Source: PLA5 sp040901705
Lineage (GTDB): Bacteria; Planctomycetota; Planctomycetia; Pirellulales; PLA5
Assembly: GCA_040901705.1 (NCBI GenBank)
Contig: JBBDYI010000010.1
Span: 1-9,482, forward strand
Length of the DNA: 9,482 nucleotides
Direction of reading: 5' to 3'
The notes under the pieces are model-generated. The model was not told the origin of the DNA and searched no databases. It worked only from the letters and a program-made list of their open reading frames with translations. Shown here piece after piece: positions 1 through 6,196 of this stretch (position 1 is its first letter; each line of letters opens with the position of its first letter). The position numbers and the translations under genes are program-made.

Positions 1-82
1 GCTCGATGAGCGCGGGAACGGCCTTGACGACGATCCGCCGTCCAGGCTTGCCGACGATATCGCCGATGTGGAGGATGCGCAC
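1..82 (-). CDS. ymdB: YmdB-like metallophosphoesterase, N-terminal fragment (cut by window edge)
   Basis: Reading leftward from a GTG at 82-80, the frame stays open to the window edge and gives 27 residues beginning MRILHIGDIVGKPGRRIV. This closely resembles the N-terminus of the YmdB/TIGR00282 family (typical start MRILFIGDVVGSPGR), calcineurin-like metallophosphoesterases that act on 2',3'-cyclic nucleotides in the cytoplasm. The Asp in IGD (residue 8) is the expected first metal ligand. Upstream codons in this frame give no better start, so GTG is chosen, and no Shine-Dalgarno sequence is visible before it. The gene lies downstream of the ABC permease on the same strand, separated by a repeat-rich spacer, so it probably has its own transcript. 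About 90% of the protein is outside the window. The family call rests on this short but distinctive N-terminus only. Confidence 0.6.
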   Translation of the reverse strand, partial: MRILHIGDIVGKPGRRIVVKAVPALIE

Positions 83-120
83 GGGAGCGAGGATCGGGGG
101 TTGGAAGGCGGGGGGCGGGA

Positions 121-182
121 AAGTTTCAAGGTTTAAGTTTCAAGGTTCAAATAAGGCTTAATGTTCAAGGTTCAAGGTTCAA
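121..182. repeat. AAGGTTC-type degenerate heptamer repeat array (left arm)
   Basis: Consecutive 7-base units AAGTTTC, AAGGTTT, AAGTTTC, AAGGTTC (121-148) are interrupted by an 18-base AT-rich stretch, then AAGGTTC occurs twice more (167-180). The array lies in the spacer between the permease stop and the ymdB-like start. It is AT-rich against a high-GC background. On the minus strand the unit reads GAACCTT and contains TTGAAC, which resembles a -35 box, so a promoter role for the ymdB-like gene is possible but not shown. Confidence 0.75.
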
Positions 183-264
183 CCAAACCAAGCGCGAACC
201 TTCACCAACGATGCCAGCACCACCAACTTAAACCTTAAGCCTTAAACCTTATTTGAACCTTGAA
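139..264. repeat. Long inverted repeat around the heptamer arrays, possible bidirectional structure or terminator
   Basis: TTCAAGGTTCAAATAAGG at 139-156 is the exact reverse complement of 247-264, an 18-bp perfect stem enclosing about 90 bases. The flanks (121-138 and 228-287) also carry imperfect complementary heptamers, so the paired region could be longer. It begins 24 bases beyond the permease stop (288) on the transcribed minus strand, which would suit a transcript-end structure. There is no clean GC stem followed by a T-run, so it is not a standard intrinsic terminator. Confidence 0.6.
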
Positions 265-287
265 CCTTGAAACTTGAAGTCTGAACC

Positions 288-1715
288 TTACGCGTTAGCG
301 GCCAGTCCCTTCACAACGTCGGTCCGATAGGCGTTGAGCGCCGGCAAATATCCAACGACCGAAGCGAGTACGACCAGGCCTGGCACGACGATCAGGCTCC
401 GCCAGTCGAACGACAGGATGCCGACCGTGACGCCCGTATAATCGACGATCCACGGGGCGGCGGCAGCGACGATGCCGTGACCAAGGACGAAGCCGGCCGC
501 GCCGCCGATGAGCGAGAGGAGGATCGATTCGCAGAGGATGACGAGCATCACCGTGGCGCGGCTGGCGCCGAGCGCCCGCATGACGGCGATCTCGTGGCGG
601 CGGCCGAGCATCGTGTTGTAAATACCGACCATCACGCCGATGCCGGCCACGATGACGGTCAGCACGGTCAGGCCCATCAGCACGTAAGTTGTCGGTGCGA
701 CGAAACGCTCGAGCAGATCCGAGACCATCGCGACGGGCTGGGCCGCCTGAGCGAATTGCGACCTGTTGATCTTTTTGTATTCGGTGGCGGCAAAGCTGTC
801 GGCCATGCTTTTCGCCGCGTCGACGCCGTATTGTTTCACATACGGCTCGAATGCCGGGCCGCCGTAGCGGACGAGAATTGCCGTGACTATCTTGCGGCTG
901 TCGGGGATGTCGTGGACGTGCTGGTGGTCCGCGGCTTCATTCTTTTTGTCCTTCGCGGCGGGCGACGCGGCGTTCTTGGATTTAATGCTCTTTGCGTTGG
1001 CGCTCTTGGGAACGGCGTCCGCCGTCTCGTGGCCTGCGATGCGAAAGAAGCCTTCCATGTGAATGAACAACGCGCGGTCGTTCGGCGTGCCGGTGGGCGC
1101 GAGAATGCCGACGACCTTGAATTGGTTTTCCTTGTGAACCTCGCCGTCCTCGCCGGTGCCGTGCGTGGGGGCAAACGTGTCGCCGAGCTTCAAGCCGGTG
1201 CGGCGGGCGACTTCCGCCCCGACCACCGCCTGGTTCCAGCCCGACTCGTCGTCGGCGAAGTTCTCGCCCTGGGCGAACTTGTAAGCGGTGTGCGGGGCGT
1301 ACTCGAAGTCGAAGATCGACGGTAGCGTGGCGACCACGCGAAAGCCCTGATAGTTGTCGCCCAGGCAAATCGGCACGGCCAATTCGACGTATTTGGCGCG
1401 ATCGGGCACGACCGACTTGCCGTCGGCGTCGGTCGTTCGCAAAAACTGCTTGTAGTATTCATACGGCACCGGCTCTTCGGAGCGGCCGATGTGGAACACG
1501 GTGCTCATTACCAGTTCCAGCTTGCTGCCGTTCTTGCCGCCGACGATCAAGTGATAGCCGAGCGAGCGGTTGCGGTGGAACGACTCCTCGACGACGGCGT
1601 AGGTCGTGATCACGGAGACGACCAACGCCACGCCCAGCGCCATCGACAGGCAGGTAAGCGTGCTCGTGAGCGGCCGCTGCTGGATGCTCCGCCAGGCGAT
1701 CTTCCACAGGTTCAT
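288..1715 (-). CDS. ABC transporter permease, FtsX/MacB type, with His-rich extracytoplasmic patch
   Basis: A 475-residue protein with MacB/LolE-type architecture. There is one membrane helix near the N-terminus (about 18-42), a large extracytoplasmic domain (about 43-340), then three C-terminal helices (about 343-368, 388-418 and 438-458). The hallmark FtsX-family segment RRHEIAVMRALGAS (372-385) follows the second helix. Members of this family do not usually form a classical import channel; they couple ATP hydrolysis to movement of lipoproteins, peptides or other envelope substrates. The extracytoplasmic domain contains a Lys/Ala-rich linker (about 236-262) followed by DHQHVHD (263-269), a possible metal-binding site. 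The ATG overlaps the stop of the ATPase gene (ATGA, 1712-1715), so the two are translationally coupled. The substrate is unknown. FtsX-type ABC pairs with His-rich segments occur in zinc-responsive operons of proteobacteria (for example the P. aeruginosa PA4063-PA4066 region), so a metal link is possible but inferred. The C-terminus is complete (TAA at 290-288). Confidence 0.9.
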   Translation of the reverse strand: MNLWKIAWRSIQQRPLTSTLTCLSMALGVALVVSVITTYAVVEESFHRNRSLGYHLIVGGKNGSKLELVMSTVFHIGRSEEPVPYEYYKQFLRTTDADGKSVVPDRAKYVELAVPICLGDNYQGFRVVATLPSIFDFEYAPHTAYKFAQGENFADDESGWNQAVVGAEVARRTGLKLGDTFAPTHGTGEDGEVHKENQFKVVGILAPTGTPNDRALFIHMEGFFRIAGHETADAVPKSANAKSIKSKNAASPAAKDKKNEAADHQHVHDIPDSRKIVTAILVRYGGPAFEPYVKQYGVDAAKSMADSFAATEYKKINRSQFAQAAQPVAMVSDLLERFVAPTTYVLMGLTVLTVIVAGIGVMVGIYNTMLGRRHEIAVMRALGASRATVMLVILCESILLSLIGGAAGFVLGHGIVAAAAPWIVDYTGVTVGILSFDWRSLIVVPGLVVLASVVGYLPALNAYRTDVVKGLAANA

Positions 1716-2383
1716 ACGGCGGCTCCCACGCGGTTGATCTCTTCGAGCCGCTCGACGCGATCGAACTGGGCGGCGATGTCGTTGGCGTGCGTCACCAGCA
1801 CCAGCGATACGTTTTCATCGCGGCACGACTGGCGGATCAAGTCGATGAGATGTTGCTGGTTGCCGGCGTCGACGTTGGCGGTCGGTTCGTCTGCCAGCAA
1901 CAGTTTGGGCCGGTTCGACAGCGCTCGGGCGACGGCCACGCGCTGTTGCTCGCCGACGGAGAGCATCGCCGGTTTGTGCGAGAGTCGCTTGGCCAGGCCA
2001 ACGCGATCGAGCAGTTCCTTAGCGCGGGCGGGGTCGACCTTTTGTCCCGTGAACGCCATGCCCAGCAGCACGTTTTCGAGCGCCGAGAAGGCCGGCAGCA
2101 GATTGAACGTCTGAAACACGTAGCCGATCTTCTGGGCGCGGAGGCGATCGCGCTGCGGCTCAGAAAGTTTGGCGACGGATTGGCCGTCCACGATCACGTC
2201 GCCGGAGTCCGGCCGCGTGATGCCGCCAATGACGTGCAGCAGCGTCGACTTTCCGCTGCCGCTGCGTCCGACGAGCACCATCTGCTCACCGGGAGCCACG
2301 TGGAACGACTCGATGTCGATCACCGGCAGCACGTTGCCGTTCGGCTCGACGTACGACTTGCGGACGTTGGCCAAACGAAGCAT
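1712..2383 (-). CDS. ABC transporter ATP-binding protein, LolD/MacB/DevA-like
   Basis: A 223-residue ATPase subunit of normal length for the LolD/MacB ATPase group. Visible motifs in order are Walker A GRSGSGKS (39-46), Q-loop Gln in VFQTFN (Q91), signature LSVGEQQRVAVARAL (141-155), Walker B LLLADEP with catalytic Glu166, D-loop around ANVD (169-172) and switch His199 in VTHA. The signature has Val in place of the first Gly of LSGGE, a substitution tolerated in some family members. The protein would sit on the cytoplasmic face and dimerise to power the permease encoded immediately downstream, with which it shares a 4-base overlap. The ATG at 2383-2381 gives a natural N-terminus (MLRLANVRKSY), but no Shine-Dalgarno sequence precedes it. 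Upstream, 107 bases separate it from the SDR stop, with a weak promoter candidate there. The ATPase call is secure; the transported substrate is not predictable from it. Confidence 0.95.
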   Translation of the reverse strand: MLRLANVRKSYVEPNGNVLPVIDIESFHVAPGEQMVLVGRSGSGKSTLLHVIGGITRPDSGDVIVDGQSVAKLSEPQRDRLRAQKIGYVFQTFNLLPAFSALENVLLGMAFTGQKVDPARAKELLDRVGLAKRLSHKPAMLSVGEQQRVAVARALSNRPKLLLADEPTANVDAGNQQHLIDLIRQSCRDENVSLVLVTHANDIAAQFDRVERLEEINRVGAAV

Positions 2384-2393
2384 GGCAAGGGCC

Positions 2394-2421
2394 GGGGCTG
2401 GGGACTAGGGGCTGGAGACTA
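2394..2421. repeat. 14-bp tandem duplication GGGGCTGGRGACTA
   Basis: GGGGCTGGGGACTA (2394-2407) is followed directly by GGGGCTGGAGACTA (2408-2421), with one mismatch. It lies just upstream of the ATPase start on the minus strand, where it reads TAGTCTCCAGCCCC/TAGTCCCCAGCCCC. Short CTAGTCCCCAGCCC-like units of this kind recur in planctomycete spacers (from memory, not searched). It falls where a ribosome-binding site would be and offers none. Confidence 0.7.
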
Positions 2422-2481
2422 CGTTCGCTCGACCAGCCCTACTCGCGACGCGAACGCAAATGCGATTCTAGGCGTAACGCC
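2422..2481. promoter_or_regulatory. Cluster of short palindromes upstream of the ABC genes
   Basis: Two perfect 11-bp palindromes lie 28 bases apart centre to centre: TCGCGACGCGA (2443-2453) and GGCGTAACGCC (2471-2481). In addition, CGTTCGC (2422-2428) pairs with GCGAACG (2450-2456) across a 21-base loop. The second palindrome lies inside the spacer of the candidate promoter, where a repressor could bind. Short palindromes arise by chance in GC-rich DNA, so a regulatory role is speculative. Confidence 0.3.
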
Positions 2482-2493
2482 GTTGGTTGCCTA
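2465..2493 (-). promoter_or_regulatory. Candidate sigma70-like promoter for the ABC ATPase-permease pair
   Basis: On the minus strand TAGGCA (2493-2488, 4 of 6 matches to TTGACA) and TAGAAT (2470-2465, 5 of 6 to TATAAT) are separated by exactly 17 bases. The -35 overlaps the stop codon of the SDR gene, and transcription would begin about 75 bases before the ATPase ATG. The match is modest and the ABC genes could equally be read through from the SDR gene. Confidence 0.3.
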
Positions 2494-3246
2494 CCACGGC
2501 GTCATGCCGCCGTTGACGCACAGCGTTTGCCCGGTGACGAAGGAGGCCTCTTCGCTGGCGAAATAGTGGACCGCGTGGGCAACGTCGTCGGGCGTTCCCC
2601 AGCGGCCGGCAGGAATCAGCTTGCGGTAGCCTTCCTTCTTTTCCGCCGGGTCGTTTTCGTGCCGCTCGACGGGAATCCAACCGGGCGCCACGGAGTTGAC
2701 CGTGATGCCGAACGGGGCCAGCTCGGTGGCCATGCTGCGAGTAAAGCCGTTTTGTCCGCCTTTTGCGGAAACGTAGGCGCTGAAGTTGCCCACCGAACGC
2801 TGAAACACTTCGCTGGAAATGTTGACGATCCGCCCCCAGCGCTTGGCCTTCATCGCGGGCAGCGTCTGCCGCGCGAGCAAATACGGGCTTTTGATGAAAA
2901 AGTCGATCATCGTCTGGTAGTGATTCCAGGTGTATTCCTCGATCGGCATTTCCGGCTGGTCGGGCGTGGCGTTGGCGACGACGATGTCGATGTCGCCGAA
3001 TTTCTGCTTGACGGCATTGGCGACGTCGGCGACGCCCTCGGCGGTGGAAACGTCGCCGCGGACTAGCACGCCGCGAAGGCCCAACTTCTCGTATTCGGCG
3101 AACACACGCTCGGCTCGCTGTTGGTTGTTTTGATAGCTGATGCCCACGGCGGCCCCGGCCTTGCCGAGGGCAAACGCGGTGGCCTTGCCTAATCCGGTGG
3201 TGCTGCCCGTGACCAGGGCGACATGGTTGGCGAGCGAAAACGACAT
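2491..3246 (-). CDS. SDR-family oxidoreductase, FabG-like 3-oxoacyl-ACP reductase type
   Basis: A 251-residue classical short-chain dehydrogenase/reductase, a cytoplasmic NAD(P)H-dependent enzyme acting on carbonyl or alcohol substrates. It has the cofactor motif TGSTTGLG (13-20), the structural NAG-like motif as VANA (90-93), and the catalytic set Ser145 (NISS), Tyr158 and Lys162 (YVSAK) at canonical spacing. The post-catalytic APGW segment and the C-terminal GQTLCVNGG segment are typical of FabG-like members. The ATG at 3246-3244 is chosen over one seven codons upstream (3267) because AGAGGT lies seven bases before it and because MSFSLANHVALVTG is the normal family N-terminus. FabG is one possibility; it could equally be another carbonyl reductase or glucose-1-dehydrogenase-like enzyme, since substrate cannot be told from the sequence. 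It is upstream of and codirectional with the ABC genes, with no obvious functional link. Length is normal and all key residues are present. Confidence 0.9.
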   Translation of the reverse strand: MSFSLANHVALVTGSTTGLGKATAFALGKAGAAVGISYQNNQQRAERVFAEYEKLGLRGVLVRGDVSTAEGVADVANAVKQKFGDIDIVVANATPDQPEMPIEEYTWNHYQTMIDFFIKSPYLLARQTLPAMKAKRWGRIVNISSEVFQRSVGNFSAYVSAKGGQNGFTRSMATELAPFGITVNSVAPGWIPVERHENDPAEKKEGYRKLIPAGRWGTPDDVAHAVHYFASEEASFVTGQTLCVNGGMTPW

Positions 3247-3296
3247 GCTGGCGACCTCTTTACGCAAGAAATGTCCACGTGGAGTGTGTGCAGCCG

Positions 3297-3325
3297 TTTA
3301 TAGCCCGCTGGCCGCGACGGCTCAA
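3297..3325 (-). promoter_or_regulatory. Candidate sigma70-like promoter for the SDR gene
   Basis: On the minus strand TTGAGC (3325-3320, 4 of 6 matches to TTGACA) and TATAAA (3302-3297, 5 of 6 to TATAAT) are separated by 17 bases. The implied start of transcription, near 3290, leaves a leader of about 45 bases before the chosen ATG at 3246. The -35 sits in one arm of the CGGCTC/GAGCCG palindrome (3318-3332), which could be an operator. Confidence 0.45.
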
Positions 3326-3347
3326 GGAGCCGCCCAGGCCGAGTATT

Positions 3348-3372
3348 GCCGCTTGGGGGCCGCCGCTTGGGG
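3348..3372. repeat. 11-bp direct repeat GCCGCTTGGGG
   Basis: Two exact copies (3348-3358 and 3362-3372) with a 14-base period lie between the two divergent promoter candidates. Direct repeats in this position can be regulator binding sites, but a simple local duplication is equally likely. Confidence 0.55.
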
Positions 3373-3395
3373 ATGCCGTTTGAGGCCGCCATTCG

Positions 3396-3424
3396 GCGAC
3401 ACTCTGGAGGCGATCGGCTATATT
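3396..3424 (+). promoter_or_regulatory. Candidate sigma70-like promoter for the two-gene envelope operon
   Basis: GCGACA (3396-3401, 4 of 6 to TTGACA) and TATATT (3419-3424, 5 of 6 to TATAAT) are 17 bases apart. The TATATTTAAGGAATAAGG stretch is a marked AT-rich patch in GC-rich DNA. The predicted leader to the ATG at 3598 is long, about 165 bases. Confidence 0.35.
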
Positions 3425-3583
3425 TAAGGAATAAGGTTGCATGGGGTGCGGCGAATTCATGGTGGCGAGGGGTGTCGTGCGTTGTGGCTGGCTGGTGATT
3501 TGTTTGTCAGCGCGAGCAACGCCGACATGCCTCGTGGGATCAACACCGGTGGAAACGCCGCCGGCACCGCCCGACAGAACTGA

Positions 3584-3589
3584 GGGAGG
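3584..3589 (+). promoter_or_regulatory. Ribosome-binding site fixing the start at 3598
   Basis: GGGAGG sits eight bases before the ATG at 3598. It is one of only two clear Shine-Dalgarno sequences in the window; the other is before the SDR gene. Confidence 0.75.
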
Positions 3590-3597
3590 CGCGGACG

Positions 3598-6120
3598 ATG
3601 TTGGACTTTCAACCGAAAACGCCGCCGCGGAATTGGACGTCTCGCCGCGAACAGCGGCGATTGCTGATGCTCGTCGGTCTGGCCGTGGGCGTGGTGATCG
3701 CGTTCTCGCTCGCTAGCAATCCACAGCGGTACGCTTGGCTCACGGAAATCGGCAAGCAGAAAAAGCCGGTCGAAGACGCGCACGTCAACACCCGCACAAC
3801 CCCTTCGACGACGGCTCGCGATATTCGCGCCGGCCTGTACGCCGTGACCGCCGACGCGCCCGCCGACGTAGGTGACGCCGGGCAGACACCCGCGGCGACA
3901 CCCGCGGCGAGCGACCGCTTCCCCGGCGTGCATATGGAGTATTTTCGGTCGATCAAGGACAACACGCTGCACCGCCCTGCCGAATCCGACGCGTGGTACC
4001 ACCTGCTCGACATCGCCAACAAGACGCCGCAAGAGACGCTCGAAAGCGCGTCGCGCGGCCGCGTCACGTTCTTGCAGTTATTTCGTCAGCCGGATGCGTA
4101 CCGCGCGGAGTTGGTGACGGTCGCCGGCACGGTCCGCCGAGTCGTGCCGCAGGAGATCACGACCAACTACGTCGACCTAAGCGGCGAATACTACCAGATA
4201 TGGCTGCAACCGGAGAATTCGGCCCATCCGGTTGTCGTCTATGCGCTCGCGCTGCCGGAAGGTTTCCCCGTCGCCGAGGAAATGAAGGGGCCGGCGGAGG
4301 TCACCGGATTCTTCTTCAAGATTTGGGCCTATGCGGCCAAAGAGGAACCGCTCACCGCGCCGATCCTCTTGGCCAAGACGTTGCGCTGGAAAGACGAGCG
4401 CGTGCAGCGGCCGTTCGATCGTCCTAGAGCTGCACCGATCGAACGCCCGAAGCCGGCCGCTGCCCCGGCGACTTCGCCCCGCGAGTACGTGGCCGAGAAC
4501 TGGGATTTCACCGACGAGACTTGGCGGCGGTTCGTCGATGGCAAAGCGATTCCCGCGGCAAGCGAGTTGCGCGACGACGAAGCCGCCACGCTGCTCAAGC
4601 TGGTCAACAATCTGCCGCGGTTGCCGGCCAACGGCGTCGCGGCGTGGATGCAAGAGGAAGCCGCGCTCGCCGCCGCGCTCGACGATCCGGCGAAACATCG
4701 CGGCGATATTTACCGGGTCGAAGGCCGCGCGACTCGGTGCGACCGCGTCGCCATTCCCGAGGATCTCGCCAAGTTCTTCGATTTCACTGCCGTCTATCGG
4801 ACCGAGATACACCCAGACGGCGCGGGCCCGGTACGCGTCGTCTATTCGTCGGCTGCGCCGCGGGGTTGGCTGCGCGACGCCAGCGGGAAAATGAAGCCGT
4901 CCGCCGTGCTCGACGAACGAACCGCGGCGGTCGCGATGTTCGTCAAACGCGGAGCGGACTTGGACACCGGCGGCGACAAGGTGGAAACCGACAAGACCGA
5001 GACCGGCAAAGCGGAGGACGGCAAGAACGATGCCCGGCAGTCGCTCGTGTTCGTGGCCCGCCGGTTGTCGTGGTGGCCCGCTTCGTTGTTGTCGGGTCTC
5101 GGCATGGACGCGGCGTTGTTCGATGAATTGGTGCAAGGGGCCGAGATCGCCGGCGACGAGGCGGAATGTCTGTTCTCGATGCTCGCGCTGGCCCCGCGTA
5201 TCGACCGCGACGAGTTGGACGTCATCGCCCGCGAGTATCAGTTCGAGCTACAGAAAGATTTTCCGTACGAGTATCGCGATCCCAGCGACCCGTCGAATGC
5301 GTTCGTGGTCAACGAGGTTCGCTCGCGCCCGCAACTGTCCGCCGGCCTGGCGGCGACGCTCAGCGCCACGGCGCTGCGGGCGTTCCGCGTTCAGTTGAAC
5401 GCCGACGACGCGGCCAAGTACGGCTTCGACCACTACTACCACATCGACGCATCGGTGCCGCTCGACCCGCCGATAACGATCGTGCAGCGTAGGAAGAAAT
5501 CGCCGGCTGCCGCGACTGCGGACGATGCGAATGCCAACACCAACGCCGATACCTTCGCCGCCGCCGGCGATGCGGCCGACAATACCGCTGCCGACGCCAC
5601 GGCAAATTCGGAAACGCTTCGCAACAACATGCCCGTCGTGTTTTGCGTTCGCCGGCTTCCCGAGGGCTTTCCCGAAGGCGAGAAAATCAACGAACCGATT
5701 CGCGTGCCCGGCTTCTTTTTCAAAACGTGGGCCTCCGTTTCGCCCAAATCGATCGACTCCGGCCTCCGCGTCCGCGAACAATACCCGATGTTCGTCGCCG
5801 ACTCGCTGATTTGGTACGGCGAGGCCGCACCGTCCTACTGGCTGGGCGGTGCGATCGTCGCCGTCGTCGTCGGGCTGCTCGTGCTGGGCGGAGTGGGCGC
5901 GATGATCAACCGCCGCGGCAATCGCGATCTCGACAAGACGCTCGTCCGCCAACGCACCGAAACCGATGCTTCGCTCGACTCGTTGCAACTCCCCGTTCAA
6001 GGGCCGCCCGACTTCGGTTTCCTCGATGGCGTGGACCAATCGCCGCCGGAAATCGCGACCGGCGCAACGTCGCAAGGTCCGGCGGGCGGCGCATCGCCCG
6101 GCGATGCCGACGATCGCTAA
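3598..6120 (+). CDS. Bitopic membrane-anchored envelope protein with three internal helix/OB-like repeats, function unknown
   Basis: I do not recognise a named family for this 840-residue protein. A basic N-terminus precedes a membrane helix (about 22-40), and a second helix lies near the C-terminus (about 747-770) followed by a basic tail (NRRGNRDLDK), so the roughly 700 residues between should be extracytoplasmic. That part looks like three diverged copies of one unit. Each opens with a helical segment (YHLLDIANKTPQETLE at 134-149, TLLKLVNNLPRLPANGV at 331-347, CLFSMLALAPRIDRDELD at 524-541) and continues into a beta-rich region resembling an OB fold (such as VTVAGTVRRV at 173-182 and YRVEGRATRCDRV at 372-384). 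The first and last copies share LPEGFP (219-224 and 687-692) and GFFFK.WA (237-244 and 705-712). Charged or Ala/Asn-rich linkers (about 452-480 and 633-676) interrupt copies two and three. The next gene starts 76 bases downstream on the same strand, suggesting one operon. Binding of an envelope ligand is a guess. Reading frame, start and topology are well supported; function is not. Confidence 0.85.
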   Translation: MLDFQPKTPPRNWTSRREQRRLLMLVGLAVGVVIAFSLASNPQRYAWLTEIGKQKKPVEDAHVNTRTTPSTTARDIRAGLYAVTADAPADVGDAGQTPAATPAASDRFPGVHMEYFRSIKDNTLHRPAESDAWYHLLDIANKTPQETLESASRGRVTFLQLFRQPDAYRAELVTVAGTVRRVVPQEITTNYVDLSGEYYQIWLQPENSAHPVVVYALALPEGFPVAEEMKGPAEVTGFFFKIWAYAAKEEPLTAPILLAKTLRWKDERVQRPFDRPRAAPIERPKPAAAPATSPREYVAENWDFTDETWRRFVDGKAIPAASELRDDEAATLLKLVNNLPRLPANGVAAWMQEEAALAAALDDPAKHRGDIYRVEGRATRCDRVAIPEDLAKFFDFTAVYRTEIHPDGAGPVRVVYSSAAPRGWLRDASGKMKPSAVLDERTAAVAMFVKRGADLDTGGDKVETDKTETGKAEDGKNDARQSLVFVARRLSWWPASLLSGLGMDAALFDELVQGAEIAGDEAECLFSMLALAPRIDRDELDVIAREYQFELQKDFPYEYRDPSDPSNAFVVNEVRSRPQLSAGLAATLSATALRAFRVQLNADDAAKYGFDHYYHIDASVPLDPPITIVQRRKKSPAAATADDANANTNADTFAAAGDAADNTAADATANSETLRNNMPVVFCVRRLPEGFPEGEKINEPIRVPGFFFKTWASVSPKSIDSGLRVREQYPMFVADSLIWYGEAAPSYWLGGAIVAVVVGLLVLGGVGAMINRRGNRDLDKTLVRQRTETDASLDSLQLPVQGPPDFGFLDGVDQSPPEIATGATSQGPAGGASPGDADDR
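3885..3908 (+). repeat. 12-bp perfect in-frame tandem repeat in the 840-residue protein gene
   Basis: GACACCCGCGGC occurs twice back to back and encodes TPAATPAA (residues 97-104) in the low-complexity linker after the first membrane helix. It looks like a recent small in-frame duplication. Confidence 0.7.
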
Positions 6121-6196
6121 AGCGGCGGTTTCCAAACGTGGCAGTAACGTCGATTATCGCGTAGCTCAAACTGCGAACCTCGAACGTCCCATCGGC

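Larger units (their letters stand above)
3247..3597. other. Divergent intergenic region between the SDR gene and the envelope-protein pair
   Basis: A gene-free stretch of 351 bases. It holds a leftward promoter candidate for the SDR gene, a rightward promoter candidate for the 840-residue protein gene, a perfect 6-bp hairpin CGGCTC-AAG-GAGCCG (3318-3332), and an 11-bp direct repeat between the two promoters. The last 170 bases show no conserved structure I can name apart from the ribosome-binding site. A short plus-strand reading frame inside it overlaps the true gene out of frame and is not credible. Confidence 0.6.

Noticed and set aside
139..264. CRISPR-like interpretation of the heptamer arrays
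   Set aside because: The units are only 7 bases, contiguous and degenerate, without spacers or cas genes.
477..1325. 282-codon plus-strand frame opposite the ABC permease
   Set aside because: It is antisense to a well-supported FtsX-type permease and has a His/Asp/Arg-rich composition typical of GC-rich shadow frames, with no recognisable domain.
3441..3716. 91-codon plus-strand frame with a faintly hydrophobic N-terminus before the 840-residue protein gene
   Set aside because: It overlaps the real gene by about 119 bases out of phase, has no ribosome-binding site, and turns low-complexity.
4177..5136. 319-codon minus-strand frame inside the 840-residue protein gene
   Set aside because: It is an Arg-rich shadow of a gene with a good ribosome-binding site, membrane helices and internal repeats; it shows no motif of its own.
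5248..6135. 295-codon minus-strand frame opposite the end of the 840-residue protein gene
   Set aside because: It is Arg/Gly/Val-rich and antisense, with no start signal or domain.
5966..6196. Upstream extension of the 994-residue protein frame (77 extra codons)
   Set aside because: It is Arg-rich shadow sequence overlapping the end of the previous gene, and it would place the Sec signal peptide internally.
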